Positions 7,801-15,675 of a stretch of 27,835 nucleotides of DNA are shown piece by piece. A program made the translations under genes and the position numbers. The notes beneath the pieces were generated by a model. That model was not told the origin of the DNA and did no database searches. It saw nothing but the letters and a program-made list of their open reading frames with translations. Source of the DNA: a virus; IMG/VR virus record IMGVR_UViG_3300009605_000104, positions 1-27,835 of that record; one strand, written 5' to 3'. The first letter of the stretch is position 1; each line of letters starts with the position of its first letter.

Positions 7801-7834
7801 AAAGCCCAGCCCAAAAAAATCCAGGCTGGGCTTT
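7801..7834 (-). terminator. Intrinsic terminator after tail tube gene
   Basis: A perfect 11-bp stem (AAAGCCCAGCC at 7801-7811 and GGCTGGGCTTT at 7824-7834) encloses a 12-base loop. Read on the minus strand it is followed by a run of T (7803-7799), so it ends transcripts of the sheath/tube unit, whose last stop codon is at 7877. The plus-strand read has only CTTTGTT after the stem and is a weaker terminator, though it could limit transcription coming from the nuclease gene. Confidence 0.88.
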
Positions 7835-7876
7835 GTTATATGTTATGTATATTTTATAGTAGAATTATCATTCTTA

Positions 7877-8449
7877 TTAGAGATCTCCATGATTCATGAA
7901 ATCATAAGCGAAGTTTACTTCAATAGTGTGGAATTCATTGGTACCATAGTTAAATTCAGCAGACTTCCAACTCTTAGGCCAGACTCCAATTAAGGTAGTC
8001 TCATACTGCGGAGCTTGGGTGGGACCTAGGTTAAGGATGGTCATTTTTTGAACTTTATTCCCAGACGTAAAAACACCACGCATGGGATCATAAGTAGTCT
8101 GGAACCATTGCCATAAGAGATTGGCTATTTTGCCGTTGTTTGCATAAAAGTTATCAAAAGTTACGGTAACACCATCATTAGAAGCCTTGCCTGGATAGTA
8201 TACTTTATCGTTTACACGATGAGCTTCGATGGCTTCAGAAGAAAACCCTGTAGCTGTAACTTGTTTAGCAGCTAAAACTAACTTCTCTACAGTAGTCTGC
8301 CCAGAAATACTGGTGGGGAGTTCAAAATGAATTTCCCATTGATAGGTCCTTACAGAATCTAGTCCTTGTGAAATCAAGGGCATAGATACTGACTGAGGAG
8401 TTAGAGTACGAGAGAACGTGTTAGTTCCATAATGTGATTTTGTTGCCAT
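7877..8449 (-). CDS. Tail tube protein (T4 gp19-like)
   Basis: This 190-residue protein resembles the T4 gp19 family of contractile-tail tube subunits. Diagnostic features are YQWEIHFELP (about 37-46), which opens the first sheet, AAKQVTATGFSSEAIEAHRVN with KVYYPGKAS (the loop before the inner strands), VTVTFDNFYANNG, the segment LWQWFQTTYDP, and a C-terminal KSAEFNYGTNEFHTIEVNFAYD strand pair. Stacked hexamers form the inner tube through which DNA passes. Length is close to T4 gp19 (163 residues) with a longer N-terminal arm. It follows the sheath gene after 20 bases, with AAGGAA as ribosome site, and is the last gene before a strong terminator. High late expression is expected because many copies are needed. 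Confidence 0.9.
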   Translation of the reverse strand: MATKSHYGTNTFSRTLTPQSVSMPLISQGLDSVRTYQWEIHFELPTSISGQTTVEKLVLAAKQVTATGFSSEAIEAHRVNDKVYYPGKASNDGVTVTFDNFYANNGKIANLLWQWFQTTYDPMRGVFTSGNKVQKMTILNLGPTQAPQYETTLIGVWPKSWKSAEFNYGTNEFHTIEVNFAYDFMNHGDL

Positions 8450-8469
8450 TTAAATAGTTCCTTATATAC

Positions 8470-10656
8470 TTATGCTATTTGAGCAGATTGATTAGTGAGG
8501 TTTAGTTCGAACACTACCATTTCCGCAGTCTTCGTAGGCTTGATAAGAACCTTACACCACATTTCATTCCTATCAACCCTTACTGGGGTGTTAGTGGTCT
8601 CATCACAGACAACCTTAAACTCTGTGATTCCTCGTCGCATGGAAATATCTGCCAACATCGGCTGAATTAATGTAACAACCCTTTCCCAAGTAATAGGATC
8701 ATTAGGCTCAAATACTAGCCTCTGAGTAGAAGCAAGAATTTGTTTCTTAATATAGATCATCATGCGTCTAACATTAATTCTATCTAAAGCAGTAGGCTGT
8801 CTTTGAGAAGTTCTTTGTCCAAAGATAGCAATACCATTCTGTGGGAAATTAACAATCGGATTCAGGCAGTTACCTCCTGAATACATTGAATCCCTGTCCC
8901 CTTGGTTTAGAATAACTTCAACATCTGTAGGCTTAGTTAAACGTCCTCTTACAAAACCAGCGGGAGCAAACCATGGGTCTGAAACACTATCTGTAAAGGT
9001 AATCTGTCTTGCACCATAAATCTCAGGAGCTAACCAACGATCTTTTCCATCAAAGACCTGGAATACCTTTAACCAAGGCCAGTAAATAGCACCATAAGAA
9101 CTATTTATAGCAGCCGTTCTCTGAGTAGCAAATCCATTACTCCAGTTGATAGCATCCCCTGGGGTACCAATCGCATATGGAGGGGAAAGAAGAGCTAGGA
9201 AATCTGTAGTTGCTTCTGCTTTAGTAATAAGAGCATTTTGTACATTCTGAAGATCTCCTACGCCTGGACCAGGAGCGAGACCTATTGAAATATTAAGCAC
9301 TGGGTCATCCATCGCTTCAATACCAGTCTTCCCACCATCCGATTGTACTGCTCCTATAATTGCTGTAGCAACAGCCGCATCAGTAGTGGGGATACCATTA
9401 GTACCTCCTCCTAAATTGTAAGTACCTTGAACCAACTTGACAAAACGAGGATCAGCAGGACCCGCAGCACCAGTCTGGTCACCAACAATTGTTAATGCTG
9501 TACCTACAAGGCTAGTAAGAGGCTTTTCAAAGGAAGTTATAGCTGTTACTCCTAGAGTATCGTCTAAAGTTCCACCAGCATTAGATCCTGATGCAAAATT
9601 AGCTGTTATATAATTAGAAGTTCTTCCCGCATAAGTAGTTCCAATTACATCTTCCAGGAAAGAAGCAGAGACAGTACCCGCTTTAAAGTCCTCAGCAGCC
9701 ACTCCCAAATCGTTAACTTGGTTATTAGTTGTGTGTCCACCGATAGCCTTTACTTCAAAGCTTACACCACTAGTAGACCCATCTGATTTAGTACCTGCAT
9801 TATACCCTTCCCCTGGCCATAAACTTTTAGCTAGATAGGATACCGAAGTAGTATCCACCGAAGTTCCTGATGCAGTAGTAGAGGAAGCCGCAGTTCCGCT
9901 AGCCCCAACCATATTTAGTGGGGCAATCATATCAAAACCATGCCACGTACTATTACCATCTAGAATTTCTGCTTTAACCTCGATAGTAGCTGCGTCTCCT
10001 GCCGCTAGGCCAACCAAGAAGGATGAAGCATTCAGACTATTGGAATCAGCAAACGCTCCAATCTTATCGGCATCTAATGATCCACCCAATACCTTTTGTA
10101 ATCCTAAGATAGTAGTAGCCCCATTAGAAGAGGATAAACTTAGAGTACTAGGTGGGATAGTATAAACTTTAGCATCAACAGTTTTAGTTCTAGCTTTATC
10201 ATAAGCTGTGATGGTGAATCTCACAGAAGAAGTAGTATCATCTGCACTGCCTATAGCTGACATTCCAATATTAGCGCCCCCTCCCCCAGAATTAGGTGCG
10301 ATAGGAGCATACTGCGTACCACTAATAGAGAAAGCAGGGCACCCACCTATTGTGGTGAGGGCAGAAGCATTAATAGCATCCGATGCACACCTAATGAATC
10401 TCATAGAATCAGTAGTCTCTAAGATTTCAAGAGCCCCCTCCAAGGCTTGACCTTTAATGTCCTCACTTGGCTCTCCAAAAGTATCAATCAGTTGCTGAGG
10501 GCTAGTAATTAAAGTTGCTTTTTGTTCGTTGGTCCCCGCAACAGGGCCTCGGCCAGCAAAGCCTACAATTCCAACAACAGACGAATTAATGGTGACGGGA
10601 TAATCTGAGATGTCTTTCTCAATAACATAGACACCTGGACTTACAAAATTGGGCAT
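8470..10656 (-). CDS. Contractile tail sheath protein (T4 gp18-like)
   Basis: This 728-residue protein belongs to the tail sheath family. The N terminus MPNFVSPGVYVIEKDIS, followed by INSSVVGIVGFAGRGP, is typical of sheath subunits. The C-terminal domain contains INVRRMMIYIKKQI, STQRLVFEPND and TWERVVTLIQPMLADI, and the last strand VFELNLTNQSAQ supplies the inter-subunit handshake. The centre (about 130-480) is Ser/Gly/Thr-rich and variable, as expected for surface domains. It is somewhat longer than T4 gp18 (659 residues). The sheath surrounds the tube and contracts at infection. AGGAG (10668-10664) lies 7 bases before the start. It is followed directly by the tube gene, the universal order in contractile tails. 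Confidence 0.93.
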   Translation of the reverse strand: MPNFVSPGVYVIEKDISDYPVTINSSVVGIVGFAGRGPVAGTNEQKATLITSPQQLIDTFGEPSEDIKGQALEGALEILETTDSMRFIRCASDAINASALTTIGGCPAFSISGTQYAPIAPNSGGGGANIGMSAIGSADDTTSSVRFTITAYDKARTKTVDAKVYTIPPSTLSLSSSNGATTILGLQKVLGGSLDADKIGAFADSNSLNASSFLVGLAAGDAATIEVKAEILDGNSTWHGFDMIAPLNMVGASGTAASSTTASGTSVDTTSVSYLAKSLWPGEGYNAGTKSDGSTSGVSFEVKAIGGHTTNNQVNDLGVAAEDFKAGTVSASFLEDVIGTTYAGRTSNYITANFASGSNAGGTLDDTLGVTAITSFEKPLTSLVGTALTIVGDQTGAAGPADPRFVKLVQGTYNLGGGTNGIPTTDAAVATAIIGAVQSDGGKTGIEAMDDPVLNISIGLAPGPGVGDLQNVQNALITKAEATTDFLALLSPPYAIGTPGDAINWSNGFATQRTAAINSSYGAIYWPWLKVFQVFDGKDRWLAPEIYGARQITFTDSVSDPWFAPAGFVRGRLTKPTDVEVILNQGDRDSMYSGGNCLNPIVNFPQNGIAIFGQRTSQRQPTALDRINVRRMMIYIKKQILASTQRLVFEPNDPITWERVVTLIQPMLADISMRRGITEFKVVCDETTNTPVRVDRNEMWCKVLIKPTKTAEMVVFELNLTNQSAQIA

Positions 10657-10669
10657 TTAAGATCTCCTA

Positions 10670-10846
10670 TTATACATCTTGAATTTTAATCAGATTTCTT
10701 TGGTGATACCTGATAACATCCTCGGTAAGATATGAAGCAGGAACCTTAATTGTCTTTTTGGGAGTAAGAAAAAAAGTTTTCACTCCCTCGGGTGTTTGGA
10801 ATGGGAGACTCCAGCTCTGTAGACTCGTGTTGGTAATAGACTTCAT
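10670..10846 (-). CDS. Small 58-residue protein upstream of tail sheath
   Basis: A short complete frame runs from ATG at 10846 to TAA at 10670-10672, giving 58 residues starting MKSITNTSLQSWSLPFQTP and ending LIKIQDV. It fills the space between the gp15-like and sheath genes on the same strand. The composition is that of a compact soluble protein: a beta-like first half, then VPASYLTEDVIRYHQRNLIKI with a probable helix. The stop codon lies 14 bases before the sheath start, and the sheath ribosome site directly follows it. A weak AGAG precedes its own start. Small proteins of this kind are often minor structural parts, but no function can be assigned. Support is the frame, spacing and strand only. 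Confidence 0.6.
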   Translation of the reverse strand: MKSITNTSLQSWSLPFQTPEGVKTFFLTPKKTIKVPASYLTEDVIRYHQRNLIKIQDV

Positions 10847-10899
10847 AATTTATTCTCTTTAGTATTTACTATATGTAGATCAATTTTTGATCATTTTTT

Positions 10900-11625
10900 T
10901 TAATAGATTGTGGTCTCACTATTAAATTCTTCAATTTCTCCTGTACTTGTTACTAAAAACTTAGGATTAGGAATATAAGCTTCTACTTTAACTTTGAATG
11001 ATCTTCTTATTATCCTCTCTTCTCTGTCTGATATATCTAAAGTAGAAGTGTCGGACTCCTGCTCCACAAAAGATAAAGCTGTGGTAGTATAAGGAGTCTC
11101 TACTACTAAGCTAGGATTAAACATAAGCCTAATTTGCTCTACAATTTGATCTAAATTTGCTTTATACTTGGCCCATATATTAATCCCATATTCTATATCC
11201 ACGGGCCTAGGAACAATAGAAAGAACTCTAAAAGCTCTTTTTCTTTCCGCACTCCACCAACTATCTACAACTATATTTGAGGACTGTCTCCTTCTTTTAT
11301 CAGCGTTATCAGAAGAATTTTGGCTAATAGAAATTATAGGAAGTATGATATTATCTTCTTGATGTAGCTTGGCTATAGTCCTTTCAGGATTAGAATGTAT
11401 GCATTTAATATCAACCAGTTCAGTATCTGAATTAAGGTAAGCTAAATTTCCTAATCTAGATATAAAGAATCGTAAGACCTCCCTATAAAAAAGAGGAATG
11501 GTATTAGAAACAGTGGTTTTTTCTTGTACTTTTTCTTTTGCCCACTCTAAAGCCCTTTGAGACGTAGGAAAGGACGGTAGTACTCCTGATGCCTGGGATT
11601 CCAATACATAAGTTTTAAAGGCCAT
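10900..11625 (-). CDS. Tail sheath stabilisation/terminator protein (T4 gp15-like)
   Basis: This 241-residue protein is placed between neck and sheath genes like T4 gp15, which caps the tail and binds the last sheath ring. The core NTIPLFYREVLRFFISRLGN (about 41-60), LPIISISQ, FRVLSIVPRPVDIEYGINIW and LDQIVEQIRLMFNP follows the pattern of this family: a 'full prediction of polynomial' type fold with paired strands and a helix before FNP. Length is close to T4 gp15 (272 residues). The start is well marked by AGAGGAGG six bases upstream, and the gene overlaps the end of the gp14-like gene by 11 bases. A 6-bp inverted repeat near 10878-10892 lies just after the stop but is too weak to call. Assignment rests on pattern and position. 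Confidence 0.65.
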   Translation of the reverse strand: MAFKTYVLESQASGVLPSFPTSQRALEWAKEKVQEKTTVSNTIPLFYREVLRFFISRLGNLAYLNSDTELVDIKCIHSNPERTIAKLHQEDNIILPIISISQNSSDNADKRRRQSSNIVVDSWWSAERKRAFRVLSIVPRPVDIEYGINIWAKYKANLDQIVEQIRLMFNPSLVVETPYTTTALSFVEQESDTSTLDISDREERIIRRSFKVKVEAYIPNPKFLVTSTGEIEEFNSETTIY

Positions 11626-12211
11626 CGTAAGCCTCCTCTATAGTCTTCGGAATATTTCTAGAAAGAGGATCAGATACCTGGGTGATAACACTATCTTGAA
11701 CATCAGGAGAATCTCTCAGGAGTTTAGCCGCACATACTAAATGATACACTCCATAAATCTCAAAGCTATCTTCTTGAACTTCAATGATTTCATACTTTTG
11801 ATTTTGAAATTTTGGTTGAAGAACATCTCCAGGTTTTAAATACCCCTTAATTCTCTGCTCCATATAACTTTTATTAAATATGAATACTTGATCATTGGTT
11901 AGCTCAATACCAAATTGTCCTAAAGCTTCCTCCAAAACCTTTGGTTCGTAATGCCCATACACTAAGATTGGCTCTTTAGATAAAGGTTTATTTCGTGCCT
12001 CCATATAAACAGGGTCATACTGCATGTCCCCCTGCATATAGGAATAGTATAAAATTTCAGATCCAGAAATCTTAATCATCTCATCATCTACTAAGTTGAA
12101 AAGATTAATATCAGGATTAGCAGGATCAAAGAAGTTTAACTGCCCATCGGATTCCTCTAATTGAGGGAGGGGTGGAGGCTTGACACCAACTTTATAATTT
12201 TTATTTGACAT
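11615..12211 (-). CDS. Neck protein (T4 gp14-like)
   Basis: This 198-residue protein is probably the second neck protein. Features are NLFNLVDDEMIKISGSEILY (about 36-55), YDPVYMEARNKPLSKEPILV and YGHYEPKVLEEALGQFGIEL, then a KPGDVLQPKFQNQKYEIIEV strand pair that resembles small beta-barrel connector segments. The 'DDEMIKISGSEILYY ... YDPVYMEARNK' pattern recurs in T4-type gp14 proteins. T4 gp14 is longer (256 residues). Its ATG overlaps the stop of the gp13-like gene as TAATG, with no strong ribosome site, so it is probably translated by coupling. Together with gp13 and gp15 partners it would join the filled head to the tail. Confidence 0.62.
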   Translation of the reverse strand: MSNKNYKVGVKPPPLPQLEESDGQLNFFDPANPDINLFNLVDDEMIKISGSEILYYSYMQGDMQYDPVYMEARNKPLSKEPILVYGHYEPKVLEEALGQFGIELTNDQVFIFNKSYMEQRIKGYLKPGDVLQPKFQNQKYEIIEVQEDSFEIYGVYHLVCAAKLLRDSPDVQDSVITQVSDPLSRNIPKTIEEAYDGL

Positions 12212-13077
12212 TAGTATGTTGAGAAGCGTGGTGGCTCTTCGAACTCATCCAGTAGCCTTTGAATTAATTTATCTTTTTCTTCTTGGCTTTCTTTTACAAG
12301 AGCGTCCCCATTTAATCTCGCCCCCCCTCCTGGAGAAGGCACAGTCTGATACTTGCCTCGAATCTGGCCCAAGGTTCCTTTAGCCGCAGCCAATGCATAC
12401 TGCTGTATCCAATTTCTATAAGCAGGATGCAAAGTATCTGAGTTTATTGCTCGGTATACAATGATAACAGTTTGAGGAGTTACGACAGGCTTGGGTGTAA
12501 TGTGCAAATACTGATTATCTAATACAGTGAACGCTCCTTCTTGCCCTAAAATCTTTCTCATCATCTCTAAATTTTGTTGGAGAAGATAAAAATCTCCCAC
12601 TCCAAAATTTTGAAAGAGGAAGTTGTCTTGAAAGTATTTAATGAAAAAGTCAAATTCTAGGGTGCCTGCGGCTTGCTGAATAGATAGAAGGGTCTTCTTA
12701 TACACAACATATTCTAGGTTATCCAAGATGTAACTAGGAATTTTATAAGTACTATACCCAGCGGAAGCATCAAAAGTAGCAAACTGATGAGCAAAAAGCG
12801 GAGCATGATTATACATAGTCCCTACCGACTCATCTATGCAAGTCTTTATTTGGTAGGGTGTAAGTTCAACACGCACTACAGGATGTCCCAAGCGTGCTAG
12901 TATAAAATCTTTTATGTTCTCTTCAAAATGAGTCCACTCCACCCCGTCAGACATGGTGGTATTGTTAAGAGTCTCATAATTAATTTCCCCATTAGTTATA
13001 CTAGCGGAATTAATATTTTGCCCCGCATAGGGAGCAAAACTATTTCCCCAGGCTGCTAGTTTGGGTTGTAGTGGCAT
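12211..13077 (-). CDS. Neck/head-completion protein (T4 gp13-like)
   Basis: This 288-residue protein opens the neck gene cluster. After a low-complexity N terminus it has KDFILARLGHPVVRVELTPY followed by QIKTCIDESVGTMYNHA, a helix-strand-helix pattern typical of gp13-like connector proteins in T4-related phages. STYKIPSYILDNLEYVVYKK and QNLEMMRKILG follow, then LHITPKPVVTPQTVIIVYRA and HPAYRNWIQQYALAAAKGTLG. Length is close to T4 gp13 (309 residues). The ribosome site GAGGTGA is about 6 bases before the start and lies inside the preceding 78-residue gene, which overlaps it by 38 bases. Its product would bind the portal after DNA packaging. Assignment is from pattern and gene order. Confidence 0.62.
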   Translation of the reverse strand: MPLQPKLAAWGNSFAPYAGQNINSASITNGEINYETLNNTTMSDGVEWTHFEENIKDFILARLGHPVVRVELTPYQIKTCIDESVGTMYNHAPLFAHQFATFDASAGYSTYKIPSYILDNLEYVVYKKTLLSIQQAAGTLEFDFFIKYFQDNFLFQNFGVGDFYLLQQNLEMMRKILGQEGAFTVLDNQYLHITPKPVVTPQTVIIVYRAINSDTLHPAYRNWIQQYALAAAKGTLGQIRGKYQTVPSPGGGARLNGDALVKESQEEKDKLIQRLLDEFEEPPRFSTY

Positions 13078-13276
13078 TCTTTCTCACCTCTTTTTGTGGT
13101 TGAGTTACTTTAGGCGTAGGGGCACTCATCTTTTTTTGTGGAGCACCATAAGATACCACCACAAATTCCGAAGAAACAGGTTTAGCAATATTAACAAGGT
13201 CTCCCTTATTAACTTGAATTAATTTACCCTCAACTACACATACCGTGGGTATAGTTCCTATGTATTTATACTTCAT
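13040..13276 (-). CDS. Small protein of unknown function at start of neck operon
   Basis: This 78-residue protein is the first gene after the capsid terminator. Residues 1-45 (MKYKYIGTIPTVCVVEG, then KGDLVNIAKPV) look like a small beta domain, while residues 46-78 are Pro/Thr/Lys-rich and disordered. GAGAGAGG (13290-13283) gives a clear ribosome site. Its 3' end overlaps the gp13-like gene by 38 bases in another frame, suggesting coupled translation. A TATAAATA sequence lies in codons 3-5. Small head-decoration or connector proteins are common here, but no family is recognised. Confidence 0.6.
   Translation of the reverse strand: MKYKYIGTIPTVCVVEGKLIQVNKGDLVNIAKPVSSEFVVVSYGAPQKKMSAPTPKVTQPQKEVRKNATTTQTSSLGK
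13263..13270 (-). promoter_or_regulatory. Possible T4-type late promoter (TATAAATA) before neck genes
   Basis: An exact T4 late promoter core, TATAAATA on the minus strand, lies directly downstream of the capsid terminator hairpin. Initiation about 6 bases further on would give a transcript lacking the start of the 78-residue gene but carrying the gp13-like gene at 13077 with its ribosome site. It is inside coding sequence (codons 3-5, YKY), so chance is possible in AT-rich DNA. Confidence 0.28.
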
Positions 13277-13308
13277 AAAAAACCTCTCTCTTTATATAGG
13301 TAAAAAAC

Positions 13309-13338
13309 AAGAGCCAGGAAATTAATTTCCTGGCTCTT
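13309..13338 (-). terminator. Intrinsic terminator after major capsid gene
   Basis: A perfect 30-base palindrome (arms AAGAGCCAGGAAATT and its complement) can form a stem of about 13 bp closed by a TTAA loop. On the minus strand it is followed by G and six T (13307-13302). It lies 30 bases beyond the capsid stop codon and separates the head-assembly unit from the neck/tail unit. Confidence 0.9.
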
Positions 13339-13367
13339 ATTTATTTAGTTAGACTATACTAATCTAC

Positions 13368-14954
13368 TTATGCATAAGAATTGCGTATTGCAGCATTGTA
13401 TGGCTTGAAGATGTAGTTAGCACTGAAGCCAACCAGTCTAATAATCCGATAGAACCTATTTTCAGGAGTAACCGCTGCCTTACCATAACGAGTCAGGATT
13501 CCCTTTCTCGGCTGGAAGGTAGACGGATCCGTGATAGTAGGCAGTTGCTGGAGCGGAATGTATGGGCAATAAACAAACCCTGCATCCATCGGTCCACTAC
13601 CTTTGTAGCCCATCATGATTTCATCCTCTGGATACATAGGATCAACATAAAGATCATACTTACCAGCGAATTTACCCTTGTATTCTACGCTATTACCCTT
13701 AATGTTAGTGGGGCCAGCCTTAGAATCAATACCCCCCTCTAGCTTCGCAGCAGACTCAAGCATAGCTGCGACGGTCGGAGAGGTGATAACCCAAGTACCA
13801 GGACCACGCATGGTGGTTACATAGATATCCTGTGAGGCAAAGTTCAGTGCCGCCAGCAGGTTAGCATACACCTGACCAACATGTTGTGGTGCATAAGCCG
13901 TACCCAGGAAAGATCCAGAAAGATCAAGCAAGAACACGTTGCTAGCAGTACCCGATGGGTTACCAACACCAGCGTTTGCAAAATCATACAGATAAGTACC
14001 AGGAATAAAGCCCTCAGTGTTAAAACCAGTTTGCGTACCAGCAGGACCAGCACCAGTAGCAGTACCACCCTTCGGTGTACCTAAAGTACCTACCTGTCCA
14101 AAGTTATTGGAGTTGGGGTTATCAAGGGAATCTCGGTTCCACCCTGTAATACTCTTAGGATCGTAAGCAATCATACGAAGATCTTCGATAAGCTCACGGT
14201 CGATCTCCAAGGTCAATTCCTTGGAAAGCAGATCCGTAAGTTCACCTTCAAGATCCAGGTTATGGTATGCGCGAAGATCCTGTGCAGCTTCCAGAGTCCA
14301 GAGAGCCCTCATCTTACGAGTACGGGCCACAACAGCCTGTTGCTCGATATGCATGTTCATCTCAGGAATCTCACCATCAGCAAGATGCTCACCAGCAGAG
14401 ACACTGTAGCCCAAGATAGTAGAAGCATCAGGGAACGCAGCAATTTGACCACCCATGGTAGCCGAAACATTAGCAGCGAGTCCAGGAGCTACACTGGACA
14501 GGTAGAGACTCATCGCAGACGGGTTGCTCGCCGCTTGGGCCGCAGTGATTCCGCCATCATACAGGCCACTGGCAACCATGCCGCCGTAGGTCAGGTTATA
14601 TTTACTATAAATAGTCTGGTCACGGCCCCATTTATTAGAGGCGCGATCGTAGCCCAGATAAAAGATTTGAGAGACAGGGCCTCCCATAGGTTGAACGCCA
14701 ACAATCTGGTTGGCAATCAGTTGTGGGTAAACACGCCGAACGAGGGGGAATGCGAACTTCTGGAAAGTACCTAGCTTACCAACCGTAGTTGGTGAAGCAT
14801 CTGACATCCCACCTGCCTCGTCTAATCTTTCGGACAGAATAGACTTGGCTTGGTTTTCAAGCAGTTGTGCGGTAACTTTCCTAGTATAATCGCTATCAAT
14901 TCCCTCCAATACAGGTGCCCACTTATTCAGAATTTCAGAATTTTCTGCTAACAT
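13368..14954 (-). CDS. Major capsid protein (T4 gp23-like)
   Basis: This 528-residue protein is the main shell subunit with the HK97-type fold expected for gp23. The N terminus parallels T4 gp23 closely: ENSEILNKWAPVLEGID against AELLNKWKPLLEGEG, then LLENQAKSIL against IFENQEKDF. FPLVRRVYPQLIANQIVGVQ (about 70-89) against MVRRAIPNLIAFDICGVQPM is diagnostic. Residues 44-47 read LDE-A, matching the LTE-A site where T4 gp21 cuts gp23, which predicts removal of 46 residues during maturation. Length matches T4 (521). The ribosome site AAGGAAAAA lies in a leader nearly identical to that of the 155-residue gene at 17671. It follows scaffold after 15 bases and ends at a strong terminator. Confidence 0.95.
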   Translation of the reverse strand: MLAENSEILNKWAPVLEGIDSDYTRKVTAQLLENQAKSILSERLDEAGGMSDASPTTVGKLGTFQKFAFPLVRRVYPQLIANQIVGVQPMGGPVSQIFYLGYDRASNKWGRDQTIYSKYNLTYGGMVASGLYDGGITAAQAASNPSAMSLYLSSVAPGLAANVSATMGGQIAAFPDASTILGYSVSAGEHLADGEIPEMNMHIEQQAVVARTRKMRALWTLEAAQDLRAYHNLDLEGELTDLLSKELTLEIDRELIEDLRMIAYDPKSITGWNRDSLDNPNSNNFGQVGTLGTPKGGTATGAGPAGTQTGFNTEGFIPGTYLYDFANAGVGNPSGTASNVFLLDLSGSFLGTAYAPQHVGQVYANLLAALNFASQDIYVTTMRGPGTWVITSPTVAAMLESAAKLEGGIDSKAGPTNIKGNSVEYKGKFAGKYDLYVDPMYPEDEIMMGYKGSGPMDAGFVYCPYIPLQQLPTITDPSTFQPRKGILTRYGKAAVTPENRFYRIIRLVGFSANYIFKPYNAAIRNSYA

Positions 14955-14969
14955 AGTGTTTTTCCTTAC

Positions 14970-15617
14970 TTAAGTATTAGACTGAGGCATGAACTTCATA
15001 ACCTCTGGGGTTAGAAGGTCATTTTGTGCTCTAGACAGTATATCTAGCTCATCTACCTCCTTCTTGTCAACATCTTCAGAGATGATGACGGCTTTTTCAG
15101 AAGATTTAAACGGCTGATCTTTAGATTCCTCTAAAATTTCGACTGCCTCTAAAAGAGTAGCCTTGTCTCCTTCAAGTTTATCAACTTTTGTAGTTAGAGC
15201 ATCAACAAGATTATTAGTTCGTTCGTTTTCCTCAAATGATTTTCTGAGTTCGTCCGTAAGAACCTCTACCTCTGCCTCAAACTCCTTCTGCTCTTCAACG
15301 AGATCGGAAACAGCGTTTCCCTCATCGTTTTTATTTATTTCTAGTGCCATAAGAGTCTTCACTGATTCGAAAAGAGATGCATTTCGCATTGTTTCGTCCT
15401 CTTCATGAAGCTCTCTCAAAGCTTGATCTTTTAATTCGTCAATTCTAGAGCGCATAAAACCCCTTACTTTAGATTCTAGTTCTCGGGTTTTGTCTTCCAC
15501 TTGCTCGGAAATGACATTGTTTACCAGCACCGCTATCTCTGAAATAGCTGCTTCCGAAAGACCTTCAGGAAGCAACTCTGCGATAGGCAGTGTCTGCTCA
15601 GTTTTTGATTTTACCAT
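14970..15617 (-). CDS. Prohead core scaffold protein (T4 gp22-like)
   Basis: This protein of 215 residues lies between prohead protease and capsid genes, exactly as T4 gene 22. It begins MVKSKTEQTLPIAELLPEGL and then has long charged helices with heptad character (about 35-75 and 105-165), as expected of a scaffold that fills the prohead and is later degraded. Several (L/I)xE sequences, such as LSE before Ala and LPE before Gly near residues 15-21, are suitable protease sites. A longer version would start at ATG 15659, but that codon has no ribosome site, whereas ATG 15617 has GGAG (15631-15628) 10 bases upstream, and the segment before it looks non-coding. I therefore prefer the shorter start. 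Confidence 0.85.
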   Translation of the reverse strand: MVKSKTEQTLPIAELLPEGLSEAAISEIAVLVNNVISEQVEDKTRELESKVRGFMRSRIDELKDQALRELHEEDETMRNASLFESVKTLMALEINKNDEGNAVSDLVEEQKEFEAEVEVLTDELRKSFEENERTNNLVDALTTKVDKLEGDKATLLEAVEILEESKDQPFKSSEKAVIISEDVDKKEVDELDILSRAQNDLLTPEVMKFMPQSNT

Positions 15618-15627
15618 AGGATGTATA

Positions 15628-15631
15628 CTCC
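15628..15631 (-). promoter_or_regulatory. Ribosome binding site deciding the scaffold start
   Basis: GGAG on the minus strand, 10 bases before ATG 15617. The alternative ATG at 15659 is preceded only by A/T-rich sequence without purine pairing potential, so this site supports the 215-residue product. Confidence 0.65.
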
Positions 15632-15675
15632 AGTTTAAATATTTACAGATGTTATCCATAAAGTGTTAAAAATTT

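Noticed and set aside
10878-10901. GATCAA-TTT-TTGATC inverted repeat followed by eight T on the plus strand
   Set aside because: The stem is only 6 bp and AT-rich, and the T run is on the plus strand where no gene ends; on the minus strand it lacks a T tract.
13291-13298. TATATAAA before the 78-residue gene as a late promoter
   Set aside because: It does not match the octamer exactly, and initiation about 6 bases downstream would remove the gene's ribosome site.
14221-14774. Long open frames on the plus strand opposite the capsid gene
   Set aside because: They are fully antisense to a certain gene, have biased Ser/Arg composition and no family resemblance.
15618-15659. Fourteen-residue N-terminal extension of the scaffold protein from ATG 15659
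   Set aside because: No ribosome site precedes it, whereas ATG 15617 has GGAG at proper spacing.
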